Shown in pieces: positions 50,479-58,506 of a DNA stretch of 64,000 bases. The notes under the pieces are model-generated. The model had not been told where the DNA came from. It did not search any database and was given only the letters and a program-made list of their open reading frames with translations. Source of the DNA: Kribbella rubisoli. GTDB taxonomy: Bacteria > Actinomycetota > Actinomycetes > Propionibacteriales > Kribbellaceae. A program made the translations under genes and the position numbers. The stretch covers positions 124,001 through 188,000 of the forward strand of contig NZ_SHKR01000013.1 in the NCBI RefSeq assembly GCF_004217145.1, read 5' to 3'. How positions within the stretch are numbered: position 1 is the stretch's first letter; every line of letters begins with the position of its first letter.

Positions 50479-51288
50479 GTGACGGCTTCGCAGTACCCCC
50501 GCCTGATTGCCACCGATCTCGACGGAACGCTGGTCCGCAGCGACGGCACCGTGTCCGAGCGGACGCGGTCCGCCGTGCTCGCGGCACAGCATGCCGGTAG
50601 TGTTTTCGTGATGGTCACCGCTCGGCCACCTCGCTGGCTGCACGACCTGTCCGACCTCGTCGGCGATCACGGAATCGCGATAGTTGCCAACGGCGCTATT
50701 TTGTACGACGTCCTGCGCCGTAAGGCGATTCGGACCCGATTGATCGATCCCGTGGTCGCACTCGACGTCGCGCAGGCGATCCGTACGGCGATCCCGGACG
50801 TGCAGTTCGCGATCGAGCGACCGGACCGCTACGGACAGGAACCGGTCTACCTCAACCGCTGGCCTAAACCTGACAACACCCTGGTCGCCGCCGTCGAGGA
50901 GCTACTTTCGGAGCCGGCCGCAAAACTGCTCGTCCGGCATCCGAGCCTGCACTCCGACGAGCTGCTGGCGCTCGTCACACCGTTGGTCGGCCAACGGGTC
51001 ACGGCCAGCCACAGCGGCGGCCACGGGCTGGTGGAGATTTCCGCGACCGGCGTCTCGAAGGCTGCGATGCTGGCCGATTTCGCCGCAGAGCAAGGGATCT
51101 CGGCTGCCGAGACGATCGCATTCGGTGATTCCGTCAACGATCTGCCGATGCTCGCCTGGGCGGGTACGTCGTACGGCGTGGCCAACGCGCACCCCGAAGT
51201 ACTTGCAGTAGTGGACAAAGTCTGTCCTGCAAACGACGAGGACGGCGTCGCCGCCGTCCTCGAAGAGTTGTTACAGCCTTTGAAATAA
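50479..51288 (+). CDS. Cof-type HAD-IIB phosphatase
   Basis: 269 residues, GTG start. HAD motifs: IATDLDGTLVRSDGTV, FVMVTARPPRW, the Lys in GVSKAAMLADFA, and IAFGDSVNDLPMLAWAG. It is distinct from the serS-coupled paralogue (they differ in caps). Predicted to dephosphorylate small phosphometabolites, such as sugar or flavin phosphates. Confidence 0.93.
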   Translation: MTASQYPRLIATDLDGTLVRSDGTVSERTRSAVLAAQHAGSVFVMVTARPPRWLHDLSDLVGDHGIAIVANGAILYDVLRRKAIRTRLIDPVVALDVAQAIRTAIPDVQFAIERPDRYGQEPVYLNRWPKPDNTLVAAVEELLSEPAAKLLVRHPSLHSDELLALVTPLVGQRVTASHSGGHGLVEISATGVSKAAMLADFAAEQGISAAETIAFGDSVNDLPMLAWAGTSYGVANAHPEVLAVVDKVCPANDEDGVAAVLEELLQPLK

Positions 51289-51293
51289 GGCGA

Positions 51294-51896
51294 TTACAAG
51301 TACATCCCGCCGGTGCGTGGGTCTTCGGCGGAGCCGGCCTGCGGTGCACCGGGGAAGCCCGGGTGCCCCTCGGGCAGCTGCTGGCCGCCGGGGAGCGCGC
51401 GGCGCATCTGCTCGAGCTGCTGACGCGCGGCCATCTGCTGCGCGAACAACGCCGTCTGGATGCCGTGGAACAAGCCCTCCAGCCAGCCCACCAGCTGCGC
51501 CTGCGCGATCCGCAGCTCGGCGTCGGTCGGCGTGCTGTCGTCGGTGAAGTCGAGGCTGAGCCGCTCCAGCTCCTCGACCAGCTCCGGCGCCAGGCCGCTC
51601 TCCAGCTCCTTGATCGACGCTTCGTGGATCGACCGCAGCCGCGCCCGGGAGGCCTCGTCCAGCGGAGCCGACTTCACCTCTTCGAGCAGTTGCCGGATCA
51701 TGTTGGCGACCCGCATCACCTTGGCCGGCTGCTCGACCAGCTCGGTCACCGAACGCGGTTCGTCGTCGCGGTCGTCCTCGGAGCGCGGCGGCCCCTCGAC
51801 GGCCATGCCGTCCGGCCCGACGATCAGCACCTTGCCGTCCTCGGTCCTCGCCCCGGCCATCGGAACTTCCTGGCCCTCGCTGCTGCTCTCGCTCAT
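51294..51896 (-). CDS. bpa: bacterial proteasome activator Bpa (DUF2587)
   Basis: 200 residues, helical bundle (about 45-150): SVTELVEQPAKVMRVANMIRQLL, RARLRSIHEASIKELESGL, ELERLSLDF and GWLEGLFHGIQTALFAQQM. It forms rings that open the 20S proteasome without ATP. The C-terminus GGMYL matches the penultimate-Tyr tail (HbYX-like, GQYL in mycobacteria) that docks into the proteasome alpha ring. Its presence implies a proteasome in this organism. Confidence 0.93.
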   Translation of the reverse strand: MSESSSEGQEVPMAGARTEDGKVLIVGPDGMAVEGPPRSEDDRDDEPRSVTELVEQPAKVMRVANMIRQLLEEVKSAPLDEASRARLRSIHEASIKELESGLAPELVEELERLSLDFTDDSTPTDAELRIAQAQLVGWLEGLFHGIQTALFAQQMAARQQLEQMRRALPGGQQLPEGHPGFPGAPQAGSAEDPRTGGMYL

Positions 51897-51904
51897 CTGC
51901 CCAT

Positions 51905-51996
51905 CCTAGGGCGTGCCTCCCGGTCCCACGCCTACTGTGCGGCACCCGGCACGGCACCTGCTCGCGACGGCGTGGGACCGGAAGGCACGCCCTAGG
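51905..51996. repeat. 92-bp near-perfect inverted repeat with 28-base arms
   Basis: The arm 51905-51932 (cctagggcgtgcc, then tcccggtcccacgcc) is the reverse complement of 51969-51996 with one mismatch, around a 36-base centre. The ends are the palindrome cctagg. It fills the space between the stop of the CGNR gene (52003) and the start of bpa (51896), both leftward. It may be the terminator of the CGNR gene, but is longer than other terminators here. Confidence 0.85.
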
Positions 51997-52002
51997 CGGC
52001 CC

Positions 52003-52533
52003 CTATGAGGCCCGGGCGCGGTGGCGGCGTACGGCGTCGCGGTTGGCGCAGGTGGGGCTGCAGTAGCGCTGACGCCCGGTGCGGGAAAGGTCGGCGTACA
52101 CGTTGTTGCAGCCGTCGGTGGCGCAGCGGCCGAGTCGGGTGATGCCGCGGCCGGCCAGGTGTAGCGCCGTACCTGTGCTGATCAGGGTCGCGACCAGCCG
52201 CCCGACCGGGACGTTCATCGGGCGGTAGTGCATGTGCCAACCGTCGCCCGCGTGGTTCGTGAGCCTTGGGTGCTCGGTGTACTTCGCGAGCATCGCGTTC
52301 ACCAGGTCGACCCGCGTCTGTTCGTCCTCCGCGTCCACGATCTGCAGCCACTCGGCCAGTGCGGTCTCGACGGCCGCCAGATCATCGGCGGTGACGCGAC
52401 GCTCGCGTACGAGCCGGTTGTCGACGCCGCTCTCCTCGCATCGCTCGGCCAGCTCCTGCGGCGTGGTCGCCGGCCGCGTGACCAGGTTGACCGCCAGCAG
52501 AACGGCGTCCGCGCCGTAAGGGTTGAGATGCAT
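52003..52533 (-). CDS. CGNR zinc-finger (ABATE-type) transcriptional regulator
   Basis: 176 residues. The N-terminal ABATE domain covers about 1-120 and contains VLLAVNLVTR and HMHYRPMNVPVGRLVATL. The C-terminal CGNR zinc finger is RLGRCATDGCNNVYADLSRT... RYCSPTCANRDAVRRHR with four Cys ligands (C-x4-C, then C-x3-C) and the CxNR signature. Members are stress-response-type regulators. Divergent from the 53-residue gene with a promoter palindrome. Confidence 0.92.
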   Translation of the reverse strand: MHLNPYGADAVLLAVNLVTRPATTPQELAERCEESGVDNRLVRERRVTADDLAAVETALAEWLQIVDAEDEQTRVDLVNAMLAKYTEHPRLTNHAGDGWHMHYRPMNVPVGRLVATLISTGTALHLAGRGITRLGRCATDGCNNVYADLSRTGRQRYCSPTCANRDAVRRHRARAS

Positions 52534-52543
52534 AATGCCATTA
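52533..52543. promoter_or_regulatory. 11-bp palindrome at the CGNR start
   Basis: taatg-c-catta is a perfect dyad beginning at the CGNR start codon. The leftward reading taatgg sits about where a -10 box would be for a leaderless transcript, and the rightward cataat at 52531-52536 fits a -10 for the 53-residue gene. Self-repression by CGNR is inference. Confidence 0.45.
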
Positions 52544-52558
52544 CATCACGATGGGTAC

Positions 52559-52720
52559 ATGACAGAAACCCATCGGCATTGCTGGAGCGCAATCTCCGCC
52601 CACCAAGTCAGCGAGGGCCTGGTGGTGTACCAGCGGTGTGCTTGCGGCCAATGGCGCATCACCAGCACACCGCCGCACCCGGTCGCGTACCCCGAGGTCG
52701 CGATCAGTCCTTCGCGGTAA
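52559..52720 (+). CDS. 53-residue CxC-containing small protein
   Basis: Starts MTETHRHCWSAISAHQV, continues SEGLVVYQRCACGQWRI and ends with a Pro-rich tail. One Cys near the start and a Cys-x-Cys pair could bind a metal. It overlaps the convergent TetR gene by 17 bases. The promoter appears to lie in the dyad at 52533, leaving a very short leader. I recognise it as a plausible actinobacterial small protein, not a named family. Confidence 0.6.
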   Translation: MTETHRHCWSAISAHQVSEGLVVYQRCACGQWRITSTPPHPVAYPEVAISPSR

Positions 52721-53276
52721 GGCGGCGGACGAGGCGCGCGGTGGTCGCGTCGACGTCGTACGGATGTCCGGTACCCGGGGTCAGCTGATCGAGGACCAGA
52801 CCGTCGACCGCGAAGTGCAGCAGGCGAATCTCCTCGGCGCCGCCCGGCAGGCCGGCGTTCGAGTTGAATGCGACGTCCGCGTCGAACCCCTGCCGGATGG
52901 TCCGTGACAGGATCTCGTTCAGTCCTGGGCGGCGGGCCGCTTCCAGGCGGAGCTCCAGTAGGGCGAGCGAGAGCTCGGGACGCCCGAGCAGACGCTCGAC
53001 GATGTAGCGCACATAGTCGGTCATGAGATCGACGTCCGGCTTGCGCTCGGCCAAGGGCTCGAGGACGGCCGGGTCCGGTGCGAGCCGCTCGAAGATCCGC
53101 TCGCCGAGTGCGCCGAGCAACGCGTCGCGGGTCCTGAAGTAGTTGGACGCCGTACCGGCCGGGAGTCCGGCAGCGGCGTCGACGGCTCGATGGGTGAGCC
53201 CGCGGGCACCGGCCTCCGCGAGGACGGCCAGGCCGGCGTCGGCGAGCTGGGTACGGCGTTCCGGATTCCGCGGCAT
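52704..53276 (-). CDS. TetR family transcriptional repressor
   Basis: 190 residues. The helix-turn-helix is RTQLADAGLAVLAEAGARGLTHRAVDAAAGLPAGTASNYFRTR (about 8-50). The C-terminal ligand domain ends LLHFAVDGLVLDQLTPGTG. The 40-bp inverted repeat at 53297-53336 lies just upstream, between it and the divergent VOC gene, and is its likely operator. Confidence 0.93.
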   Translation of the reverse strand: MPRNPERRTQLADAGLAVLAEAGARGLTHRAVDAAAGLPAGTASNYFRTRDALLGALGERIFERLAPDPAVLEPLAERKPDVDLMTDYVRYIVERLLGRPELSLALLELRLEAARRPGLNEILSRTIRQGFDADVAFNSNAGLPGGAEEIRLLHFAVDGLVLDQLTPGTGHPYDVDATTARLVRRLTAKD

Positions 53277-53296
53277 GTTGACAGGTTAGCAGGCAT

Positions 53297-53336
53297 CCAC
53301 TACAACTGTCGTACATAATAACGACAGCTGTAGTGG
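53297..53336. promoter_or_regulatory. TetR-type operator, 16-base arms
   Basis: ccactacaactgtcgt and acgacagctgtagtgg pair with a single mismatch around the AT-rich centre acataata. It lies 20 bases upstream of the TetR start and 12 upstream of the VOC start. A TetR dimer pair bound here would block both promoters. Confidence 0.85.
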
Positions 53337-53348
53337 TCAGGAGAGCGT

Positions 53349-53765
53349 ATGCAACCCGCGGCATTCGGCGCGACCGTGGTCACCGACCGGCCTTCGGACG
53401 TCGCCGCCTTCTACACGCAGTACCTGGACCTTCAGGTCGGCATCGACCTCGGCTGGTTCATCACGCTTCGCCGAGGTACGGCGGACTGGGAGCTGGCGAT
53501 CTGCGAGCGCGGTCACCCGACCGTTCCGGCAGCGGTGTCGGCGCAGACCGAGAGCGGATCCGTCTTCGGCTTCATCGTCGACGACGCGGACAAGGTCGCC
53601 GCGTTGTTGGTCGAAGGTGGCGTCCGGCTCGAGACCGAGCCGGTGACCGAGGTGTTCGGCCAGCGGCACTTCTTCGTCCGCGACCCGGCCGGTACTTGGC
53701 TCGACGTCATCCAGTTGGTCGAACCCGACCCCGAATGGGCGGCGGCGAACCTGCCTACAACGTGA
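53349..53765 (+). CDS. VOC (glyoxalase/bleomycin-resistance) family protein
   Basis: 138 residues. Two beta-alpha-beta-beta-beta units: FGATVVTDRPSDVAAFYTQYL and FGFIVDDADKVAALLVEGGVRLET... VFGQRHFFVRDPAGTWLDVIQLVE. The latter is the typical VOC C-terminus with its metal-ligand Asp/Glu. Under the TetR operator, it is likely a detoxification or resistance protein induced by a small ligand. Overlaps the convergent quinone-reductase gene by 11 bases. Confidence 0.9.
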   Translation: MQPAAFGATVVTDRPSDVAAFYTQYLDLQVGIDLGWFITLRRGTADWELAICERGHPTVPAAVSAQTESGSVFGFIVDDADKVAALLVEGGVRLETEPVTEVFGQRHFFVRDPAGTWLDVIQLVEPDPEWAAANLPTT

Positions 53766-54732
53766 GCAGGATCTTGCCGAGGTGGTTGGACTCCTCGAGG
53801 GCCCGATGCGCGTCGGCCACCTCGGCGAGCGGGAAGGTGGAGTGCACGATCGGAAGGACCTTCTTCTCCGCGATCAGCGGCCAGACGTGGCCGACGACCT
53901 CGGCGAGGATCTGGCCCTTGTTCTCGACCGAGCGGAACCGAAGGCCGGTGGCGATGATCGAGCCGCGACGGCTCATCAGCCGGCCGAGGTCGAGCTCGCC
54001 CTTCGCGCCGCCCTGCATCCCGATCACGACCAGGCGTCCGTCGTACGCGAGCGACTTCACGTTGTCGGTCAGGTACTTCGCGCCCATGATGTCGAGGATC
54101 ACGTCGGCGCCGGCGTTCTTGGTCGCCTCCTGGACGACCGAGGCCCACTCGGCTTCTTTGTAGTTGATGGCGACGTCCGCACCGAGCCGGGTGGAGAACT
54201 CCATCTTCTCCTTGCTGCCGACGGTGGTCAGCACCCGAGCGCCGTGCGCGACCGCAAGCTGGATCGCCATCGAGCCGATCCCGGACGAGCCGCCGTGCAC
54301 CAGCAGGGTCTCGCCGGCCTTGAGGTGCGCGGTCATGAAGATGTTCGACCAGACGGTCGCCACGACCTCGGGCAGCGCGGCTGCGCTCACCAGATCCAGG
54401 CCGTCCGGCACGGGCATCACCTGCGGAGCCGGTACGGCGACCTTCGCGGCGTACCCGCCGCCGGCGAGCAGCGCGCAGCACTCGTCGCCGACGGACCAGC
54501 CCTCGACCTCGGCGCCGACCGCGGAGATCCGGCCGGACACCTCGAGGCCGATCGTGCCGGGGGCACCGGGCGGCGGTGGGTAGAAGCCTTGCCGCTGCAT
54601 GAGATCTGCCCGGTTCACGCCTGCGGCGACGACGTCGATGACGACCTCGTCGACGGCTGGTTGCGGGTCCGGGATCTCGCCGACCCGGAGGACCTCGATT
54701 CCGCCGGCACCCTCACACACGACAGCTCGCAT
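53755..54732 (-). CDS. NADPH:quinone oxidoreductase, MDR family
   Basis: 325 residues; start MRAVVCEGAGGIEVLRVGEI three codons inside the longer frame. The family PxGxxRADLMQRQGFYPPPPGAP block (VAAGVNRADLMQRQG) and the NADP-binding LLVHGGSSGIGSMAIQLA are clear. The GRLVVIGMQGG and C-terminal LGKILLTL ending match PIG3/QorB-like quinone reductases. Same superfamily as the gene at 34578 but a different subgroup. Confidence 0.94.
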   Translation of the reverse strand: MRAVVCEGAGGIEVLRVGEIPDPQPAVDEVVIDVVAAGVNRADLMQRQGFYPPPPGAPGTIGLEVSGRISAVGAEVEGWSVGDECCALLAGGGYAAKVAVPAPQVMPVPDGLDLVSAAALPEVVATVWSNIFMTAHLKAGETLLVHGGSSGIGSMAIQLAVAHGARVLTTVGSKEKMEFSTRLGADVAINYKEAEWASVVQEATKNAGADVILDIMGAKYLTDNVKSLAYDGRLVVIGMQGGAKGELDLGRLMSRRGSIIATGLRFRSVENKGQILAEVVGHVWPLIAEKKVLPIVHSTFPLAEVADAHRALEESNHLGKILLTL

Positions 54733-54777
54733 GGTCCACAACTTACCCTCAGCCGCTCAAGCCGGCAGAGTTGCGAC

Positions 54778-55812
54778 TCAAGGACGCCGGGCCACCACGA
54801 TGTCACGCACGATCGCCTGGTCGACCCTGTGGACGAAGTCGGTGTACGGCGGCTCGTCCAGCGGCTCGAGCCCGGCGTCGGCCAGGATCTCCGTCGCCGC
54901 CGAGCGGCGCGCGACGTTGGTGTTCCACGCAATTCCCAGCGCCCCGCCCGAACGCAATAATCCGGCCCAGGTCGGGACTGCTGCCTTGAGCAGATCGATC
55001 GGGCTCCGGTGCAGGCCACTCTCGGCCGTGCGACTGCCGTGTTGCACGCCGTACGGCGCGTCGGTCACGACCAGATCGAAACTCCCGGGGCGGTGGAACT
55101 CGAGCGCCTTGGTGGTGTCGGCATTGACATACGAGAGGGTCAGCGCGTCGCCGGCTTTCCAGCCTTCTTTCGTCAGTCCGAGCGAGACCTCGAGCCGACG
55201 GGCAACCACCTCGTGCTCACGGCGAACCCGGACGACGGCCGCATCGTGCTTGAGACGTTTTCGCTTGAGCCAGGTCTGGATGAACGTGGCGTAGGCATCG
55301 AAGTCCTTGCGGTCCAGATCGACGCCCGCGGCGTCGAAGCCGTACATGAGCGCCTGGTTCATCGTGGTCCCGCGGCCGCACAGCGGGTCGATCACGCTGA
55401 ATTTGCGATCCAGCATCTGCTCGGCGAACTTTGACGAAAGCAATGTGACGTTGAGCAGGAGCTTGGTGAAGAGCTCGTTGGTCTTTCCTTGATACTTCTG
55501 AATGCTGATCAGATCGCTGTCCAGTTTGTCCAGCGACTGCAAATAGACCGGCTCGAGAAATTTCCCGTCGATCCGGAACAGCGCGTAGATCGACGACAGG
55601 TTGGCGAGCAGAGCGACGTCCCGGTCACTCAACTCGTCGGACTCGAACGTGATGTAGGGGATGCCGCCGATCGACGTCTGGGCGACGTTCTGCACCGCCG
55701 AGCCCAGGGCGACCTGACTGAACAGTGAAAGCTCAGCCATCGTCAGCGCTGCCGACGACTCGGCATAAACCCGATTTGTCGCCGGGAGTATGAGTATTGC
55801 GTATTCGGCCAT
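54778..55812 (-). CDS. Trm11-like RNA N2-guanosine methyltransferase
   Basis: 344 residues (an ATG six codons upstream, at 55830, is possible). The C-terminal domain has SAM motif I VIDPLCGRGTTMNQALMYG and the base-binding motif TDAPYGVQHG, a variant of [ND]PPY. The N-terminal 140 residues could be a THUMP-like RNA-binding region. Trm11 makes m2G10 in tRNA; an actinobacterial homologue acting on tRNA or rRNA is likely. The DNA here is less GC-rich than its neighbours. Confidence 0.82.
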   Translation of the reverse strand: MAEYAILILPATNRVYAESSAALTMAELSLFSQVALGSAVQNVAQTSIGGIPYITFESDELSDRDVALLANLSSIYALFRIDGKFLEPVYLQSLDKLDSDLISIQKYQGKTNELFTKLLLNVTLLSSKFAEQMLDRKFSVIDPLCGRGTTMNQALMYGFDAAGVDLDRKDFDAYATFIQTWLKRKRLKHDAAVVRVRREHEVVARRLEVSLGLTKEGWKAGDALTLSYVNADTTKALEFHRPGSFDLVVTDAPYGVQHGSRTAESGLHRSPIDLLKAAVPTWAGLLRSGGALGIAWNTNVARRSAATEILADAGLEPLDEPPYTDFVHRVDQAIVRDIVVARRP

Positions 55813-55900
55813 ATCTCCCGCAAGGTTCATCGGCTTGTTGGCTGACAGGAATTCTACCGCAGCCGTATCTCACCTTCCTGAATGCCAATTGCTCTGCAAG

Positions 55901-56440
55901 TCAGTCGTCCAGGTCGGCCCAGGTGTCGACGTCGTCGCCGGCGCGCGTCGGCTCGGTCCAGGTCAGGTTGAGTCCCGCGAGGGTACGGCGTACCGACTTG
56001 TCCCGCGGATCGCCTCCGCGCCGGATCGCCTCTTGGATTGCGGTACGGCGGTAGGCGGTCGCGAGCTGCTGCTCCTGTCCGGACGAGTCGCGCAGCCCGT
56101 ACCCGTCGAACTCGCCGAGCCCATCGACGAGCGCGGTCACGTCGTCCGCCGTCAACCAGGGCAGGTCGCAGCTGACCACCACCACGACTGGCGCCGTACC
56201 TCGCTGCAGCCCGGCCGCCAGCCCCGCGACGGGCCCACCCGCCGGCGGATCCTCCACGGTCCAGTCGACGGCGCGGTACGTCGTACGCACAGGTCCGACC
56301 ACCACCGTCTGCGCCGCACCTGCCGTTGCTGTCAGCACCCGGTCCAGCAGCGTCACCCCGTCGAGCACCAACATCGCCTTGTCCACCCCACCGAACCGAG
56401 TGGACCCGCCCCCAGCCAGCACCACCGCGTCAAACTCCAC
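55901..56440 (-). CDS. MobA-like nucleotidyltransferase
   Basis: 179 residues from a GTG (VEFDAVVLAGGGSTRFGGVDK). LAGGGSTRFGG...K is the GTP-binding signature, followed by GGPVAGLAAGLQ and VVVVVSCDLPWLT with the metal Asp. It likely attaches GMP to molybdopterin (Mo cofactor guanylyltransferase), but homologous proteins act on other cofactors. Divergent from the nitrilase at 56482. Confidence 0.88.
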   Translation of the reverse strand: MEFDAVVLAGGGSTRFGGVDKAMLVLDGVTLLDRVLTATAGAAQTVVVGPVRTTYRAVDWTVEDPPAGGPVAGLAAGLQRGTAPVVVVVSCDLPWLTADDVTALVDGLGEFDGYGLRDSSGQEQQLATAYRRTAIQEAIRRGGDPRDKSVRRTLAGLNLTWTEPTRAGDDVDTWADLDD

Positions 56441-56481
56441 GGAGGCAGTCTCGCATTCGAGTTGTGCGGCACCATGGAGAG

Positions 56482-57273
56482 ATGAGGATCGCTGTGGTGC
56501 AGACCGCCAGTGGCTATGACAAGGCCGCCAACCGGGACCTGGTCGGTCGCCTGGTCGCGGACGCCGCACAGGGGCAGCCTGATCTCGTCGTGCTTCCGGA
56601 GGCGATGATGTCCGACTTCGCCGTCGAGGGTGAGTCGGTGGCCGAGGCGGCCGAGTCGCTCGACGGTGAGTTCGTCGCGACGCTGCGGAAGGCTGCGGTC
56701 GAGCACAACGTGGCGATCGTGGCCGGCATGTTCGAGCGCAGCTGTGACCAGCACCGTCCGTACAACACCCTGCTGGCCGTCGGTGCGGACGGCGCACTGC
56801 TCGGTGCGTACCGCAAGATCCACCTGTACGACGCGTTCGGGTACAAGGAGTCCGACCAGCTCACCGCGGGCGACGTAGCTCCGGTAGTGGTGCAGGTCGG
56901 CGACCGGAAGCTCGGACTCATGACCTGCTACGACCTGCGCTTCCCAGAGCTCTCCCGCGCACTGATCGACGCTGGAGCGGAGGTGCTCGTCGTACCGGCG
57001 GCCTGGGTACGCGGACCGCTCAAGGAGCACCACTGGACCACTCTGCTCACCGCACGCGCGGTGGAGAACACCTGCTACGTCGCAGCCGCCGCACAGAACG
57101 GCAAGAAGTACTGCGGCCTCAGCCAGGTCGTGGACCCACAGGGCATCGCACTGGCCTCGGTGGGCGAGTCGGACGGACATGTGTTCGCCGAGATCACCGG
57201 TGAGCGGCTGGCCGACGTACGCAAACGCAACCCGTCTCTCCAGAACCGCCGGTACTCCGTCACGCCACGCTGA
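56482..57273 (+). CDS. carbon-nitrogen hydrolase (nitrilase superfamily)
   Basis: 263 residues; ATG 56482 (MRIAVVQTASGYDKAAN). The catalytic triad is present: Glu in LVVLPEAMMSD, Lys in YRKIHLYDAFG, and Cys in LGLMTCYDLRFPELSR. The DLRFPE after the Cys is typical of omega-amidase/Nit1-like members. It hydrolyses a non-peptide C-N bond; deaminated glutathione or omega-amide substrates are likely. Confidence 0.93.
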   Translation: MRIAVVQTASGYDKAANRDLVGRLVADAAQGQPDLVVLPEAMMSDFAVEGESVAEAAESLDGEFVATLRKAAVEHNVAIVAGMFERSCDQHRPYNTLLAVGADGALLGAYRKIHLYDAFGYKESDQLTAGDVAPVVVQVGDRKLGLMTCYDLRFPELSRALIDAGAEVLVVPAAWVRGPLKEHHWTTLLTARAVENTCYVAAAAQNGKKYCGLSQVVDPQGIALASVGESDGHVFAEITGERLADVRKRNPSLQNRRYSVTPR

Positions 57274-57331
57274 TCGCCCAGTGCGCGGACCGGCTGGTCC
57301 GAAACGGTCGCTGACACGTTAACCTCCTGGC

Positions 57332-58360
57332 GTGGTGGATGCGTTTGATCTGGAGCATCACGGTGATCTAGAGGTCGGCGAGGGTCTCGTCGACCTCGCT
57401 GTCAACGTTCGTGCGGGCACTCCGCCGCCCTGGCTGGTCGACGCGATCACGGCGAGCCTGACGGAGCTCGCGGCGTACCCACGTCCTGGGGCTGCGGTCA
57501 ACGCGGTCGCGCGGCGCCATGGCGTGTCGCCGGATCGGGTGCTGCTCACTGCGGGCGCTGCGGAGGCGTTCGTGCTGATCGCGCGGGCCTTCCGGCCACG
57601 GCATCCGGTCGTCGTCCATCCTCAATTCACCGAGCCCGAGGCGGCGCTGCGCTCGGCCGGGCATCTGGTCGACCGGGTGATCCTGCGGCCCGAGGACGGG
57701 TTCGTGCTGGACCCGGCCGCCGTACCGCGGGATGCCGACCTGGTCGTCATCGGCAACCCGACCAACCCGACCTCAGTGCTGCACCCGGCCGACTCGCTGC
57801 GTGAACTGGCGCGGCCCGACCGCATCCTGGTTGTCGACGAGGCGTTCATGGACGCCGTACCGGGTGAGCCCGAGTCGCTCGCCTGCGCGTCGATCCCGGG
57901 GCTCGTGGTGGTGCGCAGTCTGACCAAGACCTGGGGACTTGCCGGGCTGCGGGTCGGATATGTCCTTGCGGCGCCGAGTTTGATCGAACAATTGTCAGCC
58001 GTTCAACCTCAGTGGCCGGTGTCCACTCCTGCTCTCGCAGCGGCAATTGCCTGCAGCAACGAGCGTGCCGTGGCGGAAGCGGCACAGGCCGCGCTGGACA
58101 TTTCCCGGCAGCGTGTCCACCTGCTTGACAAGCTCGGAACGACGCATGGCCTTTCGACGTACGGCGTGGCGTCGGCGCCGTTCGTTCTCGTGCACGTTCG
58201 CGGCGCCTCGGAACTGCGGGAATCCCTGCGTGCACAGGGGTTTGCGGTCCGTCGCGGGGACACGTTTCCCGGGCTCGGGCCGGACTGGTTGCGGATCGCC
58301 GTACGACCGGAGGATGTCACCGACGGGTTCGTGAAGGTACTCGCGGATCTGCTTCGCTGA
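57332..58360 (+). CDS. cobC: CobC-like PLP-dependent aminotransferase (Rv2231c type)
   Basis: 342 residues, GTG start. Fold type I: GEGLVDLAVNVRAGTPPPWL, LLTAGAAEAFVLIARAF, LVVIGNPTNPTSVLHPA, VDEAFMDAVP and the PLP Lys in VVRSLTKTWGLAGLRVGYVL. This N-terminal DLAVNVR-x-GTPP is typical of the actinobacterial CobC/Rv2231c group. It may decarboxylate threonine phosphate for the cobalamin side chain, or act on another phosphoamino acid. No other cobalamin gene is adjacent. Confidence 0.82.
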   Translation: MVDAFDLEHHGDLEVGEGLVDLAVNVRAGTPPPWLVDAITASLTELAAYPRPGAAVNAVARRHGVSPDRVLLTAGAAEAFVLIARAFRPRHPVVVHPQFTEPEAALRSAGHLVDRVILRPEDGFVLDPAAVPRDADLVVIGNPTNPTSVLHPADSLRELARPDRILVVDEAFMDAVPGEPESLACASIPGLVVVRSLTKTWGLAGLRVGYVLAAPSLIEQLSAVQPQWPVSTPALAAAIACSNERAVAEAAQAALDISRQRVHLLDKLGTTHGLSTYGVASAPFVLVHVRGASELRESLRAQGFAVRRGDTFPGLGPDWLRIAVRPEDVTDGFVKVLADLLR

Positions 58361-58440
58361 ACTGATCCGGTACCCGCTGCTCAATCGAGTTGGCGCTGTA
58401 ACGCTGGAGGGGTTTAGCGGAGCTCCACTTTGCGCACAAG

Positions 58441-58487
58441 ATGGCCAGGGTGCCCCATTGATGATGTCCGGGCATCTTTCTGGCCAT
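58441..58487 (+). promoter_or_regulatory. nested hairpin in the leader of the repeat-protein gene
   Basis: Outer arms atggccag/ctggccat pair perfectly and inner arms ggtgccc/gggcatc pair with one G-U. It ends about six bases before the aagggag ribosome site and 20 before the ATG at 58507. A fold this close to the ribosome site could control translation of the whole cassette. Confidence 0.6.
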
Positions 58488-58506
58488 TCGCGAAGGGAGC
58501 AGCACA

